DNA from: Cellvibrionaceae bacterium
Lineage (GTDB): Bacteria; Pseudomonadota; Gammaproteobacteria; Pseudomonadales; Cellvibrionaceae
DNA: 6,901 nt
Reading direction: 5' to 3'
Assembly (NCBI GenBank): GCA_025800435.1
Contig: JAOXRV010000656.1
Coordinates: forward strand, 1-6,901
Shown: positions 5,262 through 6,901 of the stretch, one piece after another
Layout of the letters: every line of letters begins with the position of its first letter
Position numbering within the stretch: position 1 is the stretch's first letter
Made by a program: the position numbers and the translations under genes
The notes under the pieces: model-generated
Seen by the model: only the letters and a program-made list of their open reading frames with translations
Databases searched by the model: none
Told to the model about the DNA's origin: nothing

Positions 5262-6584
5262 TTAACGGCGGCGGCGATAGCCTGCCAACATTAATAAACC
5301 TGCCAAAGCCAACAGCGGCAAACTACCCAGGGTGGGCACTGCAGTCGCCGCCACCGTCGCACTCAAACTGCTGGAAGCAGCGCTAACCGTGTAGCCATCA
5401 CCGCTAAGGTCGGAGCTGTTAATTACAATATTACCGTCACTTAGAACGGTTGCCGTTAGGCTCAGGGTACAGCTCGCACCGGCGCCAACAGTGCCGGCGC
5501 TCCAGTCCACATCAAAGCCACTGCCATAACTACCCGGGCAACCCATGGCACCCGCTGTCGGTCCGAGCTCGGGGGGCAAATCAAACTGCAAGCCCAAATT
5601 GTTGCGCACAATAGCTGCCGGGGCGGTATTGTCGATGGTTATCGACACGGTAACTTGGTCGCCCACATTGGGGTTGCTGGGGCTGCTCGTCATGGTGATT
5701 ACCGGCAGTGGCGCAACTTGCAAGTCACTGGCTACATTAATAACGCCGGCCCCCGCCTCAGAGCTAACCGCCCCCGGCGTCAGGGATAAGATACCCGGCT
5801 GCCCGAGCACATCCACAACAATAGTGCAGCTAGTGCCGTTTGGCCCAATGGTAAAACCACTTAGGGCAACATTGCTGCCGCCGTCGGCAACTGCCAGGGC
5901 GCCGCCACAGCTGCTTGTGGCATTATTGGGGGTGGCTATTACCAATCCTGCTGGCAGGGCCTGGCTAAAACCCACACCGCTGACATTAATACCATTGCTG
6001 GCACCGGCCAGCAGGGTAAATTGCAGCTGGGCGGTATCACCCTCATTGACCACCGCCGGGTTAAAATTGGCGTTTACCGAAGGTGGGTTAGCAAGGCGTA
6101 AATTGCTGCTGCCGGTGGCAAAGCTGGCACCGCCATCGTCAATATCAACAGAGGGAAAGCTGAGCACCGTACCCGGCGCCACCGCCGAAGGGTTGGGCAC
6201 GGTTAACGCCAAGCTGACTTGACAGGCACCCGGATTTCCTGAGGTTTCTGCAGCCGCGGTCCAGCTAATGTCTAAATTGCCCGAACTGGAGTTATTGTTA
6301 ATGCTGCCAAAGTTTTCGCAACTGAGAGCCGACAAACTGGTAAAGGTGGCACCGCTAAGGGTGGCGGCATAGTTATCACTGATCGCCAGATTGCCAAGCG
6401 CACCATCGTGGTTGATGGAATAGGTCACGGTTACGATATCACCTGGCACCACCTCGGCGGGGGAAATATTACGGCTGACACTGGTAATGGCCGCCTCGGC
6501 GCTAGGCGCGATAAATGCCTGGGCCAAACAGGCTGCCGCCAGGCCGGCGATTAAGGGTTTAGTAAATGTTTGTGTGGATAACAT
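5262..6584 (-). CDS. Secreted three-module protein with VPTL (IPTL-CTERM-like) sorting tail
   Basis: Of unknown function; probably exported and held at the cell envelope or processed by a sorting transpeptidase. An upstream in-frame ATG (6659) would add 25 residues, but ATG 6584 is preferred because AAGGA lies 6 nt before it and a signal peptide then starts at residue 1 (FTKP, hydrophobic core, cleavage near SAEA at 28-31). The 440-residue product has three beta-rich modules of the DUF11/DUF7933-like kind, about 33-165, 168-290 and 293-412. The second is clearest: FNPAVVNEGDTAQLQFTL, LPAGLVIATP, CGG, then GTSCTIVVDV. Each module holds exactly two cysteines: C89/C121, C226/C253 and C349/C372. 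The C-terminus is AVPTLGS (415-421), a hydrophobic helix and RRRR (437-440), the layout of IPTL/PEP-CTERM signals. Composition is rich in Ala, Ser, Gly, Asn and Thr, with few Lys. No sortase-like gene is in the window. Confidence 0.82.
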   Translation of the reverse strand: MLSTQTFTKPLIAGLAAACLAQAFIAPSAEAAITSVSRNISPAEVVPGDIVTVTYSINHDGALGNLAISDNYAATLSGATFTSLSALSCENFGSINNNSSSGNLDISWTAAAETSGNPGACQVSLALTVPNPSAVAPGTVLSFPSVDIDDGGASFATGSSNLRLANPPSVNANFNPAVVNEGDTAQLQFTLLAGASNGINVSGVGFSQALPAGLVIATPNNATSSCGGALAVADGGSNVALSGFTIGPNGTSCTIVVDVLGQPGILSLTPGAVSSEAGAGVINVASDLQVAPLPVITMTSSPSNPNVGDQVTVSITIDNTAPAAIVRNNLGLQFDLPPELGPTAGAMGCPGSYGSGFDVDWSAGTVGAGASCTLSLTATVLSDGNIVINSSDLSGDGYTVSAASSSLSATVAATAVPTLGSLPLLALAGLLMLAGYRRRR

Positions 6585-6590
6585 TGCCAG

Positions 6591-6595
6591 TCCTT
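6591..6595 (-). promoter_or_regulatory. Ribosome binding site that fixes the start at 6584
   Basis: On the minus strand AAGGA lies 6 nt before ATG 6584. The upstream ATG at 6659 lacks a comparable site, and its extra 25 residues (including PTLNPQPQG) would sit in front of a normal signal peptide. This is the main reason for the shorter protein. Confidence 0.75.
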
Positions 6596-6639
6596 GTGGT
6601 TGGGGGTTGAGGGTTGGGCCGGCCAATTGCCAAGCATCA

Positions 6640-6645
6640 AATATA
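6640..6645 (-). promoter_or_regulatory. Possible -10 box for the VPTL-tail protein gene
   Basis: TATATT on the minus strand, 5 of 6 to the consensus, lies 55 bp before the start codon in an otherwise GC-rich gap. A 17-bp spacer leads to TAGAGT, a poor -35. It is weak on its own, but it is the only AT-rich candidate close to the gene. Confidence 0.3.
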
Positions 6646-6656
6646 CAAGGCCCAAA

Positions 6657-6688
6657 CACAGCACTCTACCGGTTTTCCGGGCGCTGTG
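6657..6688 (-). other. Nested inverted repeat upstream of the VPTL-tail protein gene
   Basis: Outer arms CACAGC (6657-6662) and GCTGTG (6683-6688) enclose inner arms CCGG (6669-6672) and CCGG (6677-6680) around TTTT. The structure lies upstream of the candidate -10 box, so it may be a regulator site or a secondary structure in the fumarase 3' region. It is not followed by a long T-tract. Confidence 0.35.
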
Positions 6689-6738
6689 ATCTAGCTAAAA
6701 CTAGTGATGTCTGAGCGAAATGGAGAGGCAACAGCGGG

Positions 6739-6758
6739 GCCAGGCCCGAGGGCCTGGC
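6739..6758 (-). terminator. GC-rich hairpin after the fumarase gene
   Basis: GCCAGGCCC (6739-6747) is perfectly complementary to GGGCCTGGC (6750-6758), a 9-bp stem with a tight GA centre (in practice 8 bp with a tetraloop), starting 8 bp beyond the fumarase stop codon. The minus strand continues CCCGCTGTTG without a T-tract, so it may be a weak or factor-dependent terminator, or a 3'-end stabilising hairpin. Confidence 0.5.
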
Positions 6759-6766
6759 AGAAAGGC

Positions 6767-6901
6767 TTATTTGACTTCGATGCTACCCTCTTCAATTTTG
6801 GCCTGCCAAATTTGCGGGCCAGTTTGGTGAGCGGATTCGCCGGAGCTGTCCACCGCCACGGTGACGGGCATATCTTTAATATCAAACTCGTAGATGGCCT
6901 C
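6767..6901 (-). CDS. fumA: Fumarate hydratase class I, C-terminal end only
   Basis: Class I fumarase is the oxygen-sensitive [4Fe-4S] enzyme that interconverts fumarate and malate in the TCA cycle. Only the last 44 codons plus TAA (6769-6767) are here; the gene continues beyond the right edge. The readable residues begin EAIYEFDIKDMPVTVAVDSS and end in IEEGSIEVK, with HQTGPQIWQAKI between. This matches from memory the single-chain class I fumarase C-terminus of Pseudomonas and other gammaproteobacteria (MEAIxEFxVKDMPVTVAVD...TGPxxWQ), and differs from the E. coli FumA tail (DFPAFILVDDKG). The iron-sulfur cysteines lie outside the window, so integrity cannot be judged. A GC-rich hairpin follows the stop. 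Confidence 0.85.
   Translation of the reverse strand, partial: EAIYEFDIKDMPVTVAVDSSGESAHQTGPQIWQAKIEEGSIEVK

Noticed and set aside
5276..5300. Lipoprotein or ordinary membrane anchor interpretation of the secreted protein
   Set aside because: The N-terminal LAAAC lacks the Leu at -3 of a lipobox, and the hydrophobic core would be too short before it. The C-terminal helix is preceded by VPTL and closed by four arginines, better explained as a sorting signal.
5545..6222. 225-codon plus-strand ORF opposite the secreted protein gene
   Set aside because: It mirrors the repetitive Ala/Gly/Thr codons of the minus-strand gene, and has no ribosome site, signal or recognisable motif. The minus frame has signal peptide, modules and sorting tail.
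6691..6885. 64-codon minus-strand ORF at the right edge
   Set aside because: It overlaps the fumarase C-terminus in another frame and runs through the GC-rich hairpin. The fumarase frame matches a known C-terminus to the stop.
1..6901. CRISPR array, tRNA/rRNA genes, prophage or defence island
   Set aside because: I found no regularly spaced repeats, tRNA-like cloverleaf, integrase, transposase or defence gene. Every gene belongs to a metabolic, transport, regulatory or envelope family.

Overview
This window looks like ordinary chromosomal DNA from a Gram-negative gammaproteobacterium with moderately high GC (mid-50s percent by eye). The clues are a MenA-type prenyltransferase, a secreted S46 dipeptidyl-peptidase, a class I fumarase with a Pseudomonas-type tail, an E. 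coli-like ArsR, and a secreted protein with a VPTL/helix/poly-Arg C-terminal sorting tail. Peptide-scavenging S46 enzymes and such tails are common in marine or environmental gammaproteobacteria, but I cannot fix the genus. Bases 1-15 are not genomic. They match the 3' end of the Illumina sequencing adapter, so the left edge is probably a raw contig end.

Layout from left to right: a menA-like gene on the minus strand (16-303), cut off at the adapter; divergent from it across 43 bp, a BASS-family sodium-coupled transporter (347-1216, +); an S46 dipeptidyl-peptidase of the DPP7 type with a signal peptide (1310-3487, +), closed by a strong rho-independent terminator (3495-3519); an AspC/TyrB-type aminotransferase (3580-4773, +) preceded by a leader hairpin; then three minus-strand genes: an ArsR repressor (4821-5165, GTG start), a secreted three-module protein with a VPTL C-terminal signal (5262-6584), and the last 44 codons of a class I fumarase (6767-6901), which runs off the right edge. 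The fumarase and menA pieces have no complete ORF inside the window and were read directly from the minus strand.

Functional links are loose. The S46 peptidase (releasing dipeptides in the periplasm) and the aminotransferase (amino-acid carbon to oxaloacetate or aromatic keto acids) fit a peptide-using lifestyle, and the fumarase is a TCA enzyme. A terminator and a leader region separate the peptidase from the aminotransferase, so they are probably not one operon. ArsR has no arsenic transporter or reductase next to it here. Its upstream region carries a plausible promoter, a dyad over the -10 and two 10-bp direct repeats, the most coherent regulatory architecture in the window.

I do not see a clear new multi-gene system. 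The points most worth a second look are the orphan ArsR with its putative operator, the C-terminal sorting signal protein, two Thr-to-Cys changes in PLP-site loops of the aminotransferase, and the adapter contamination.
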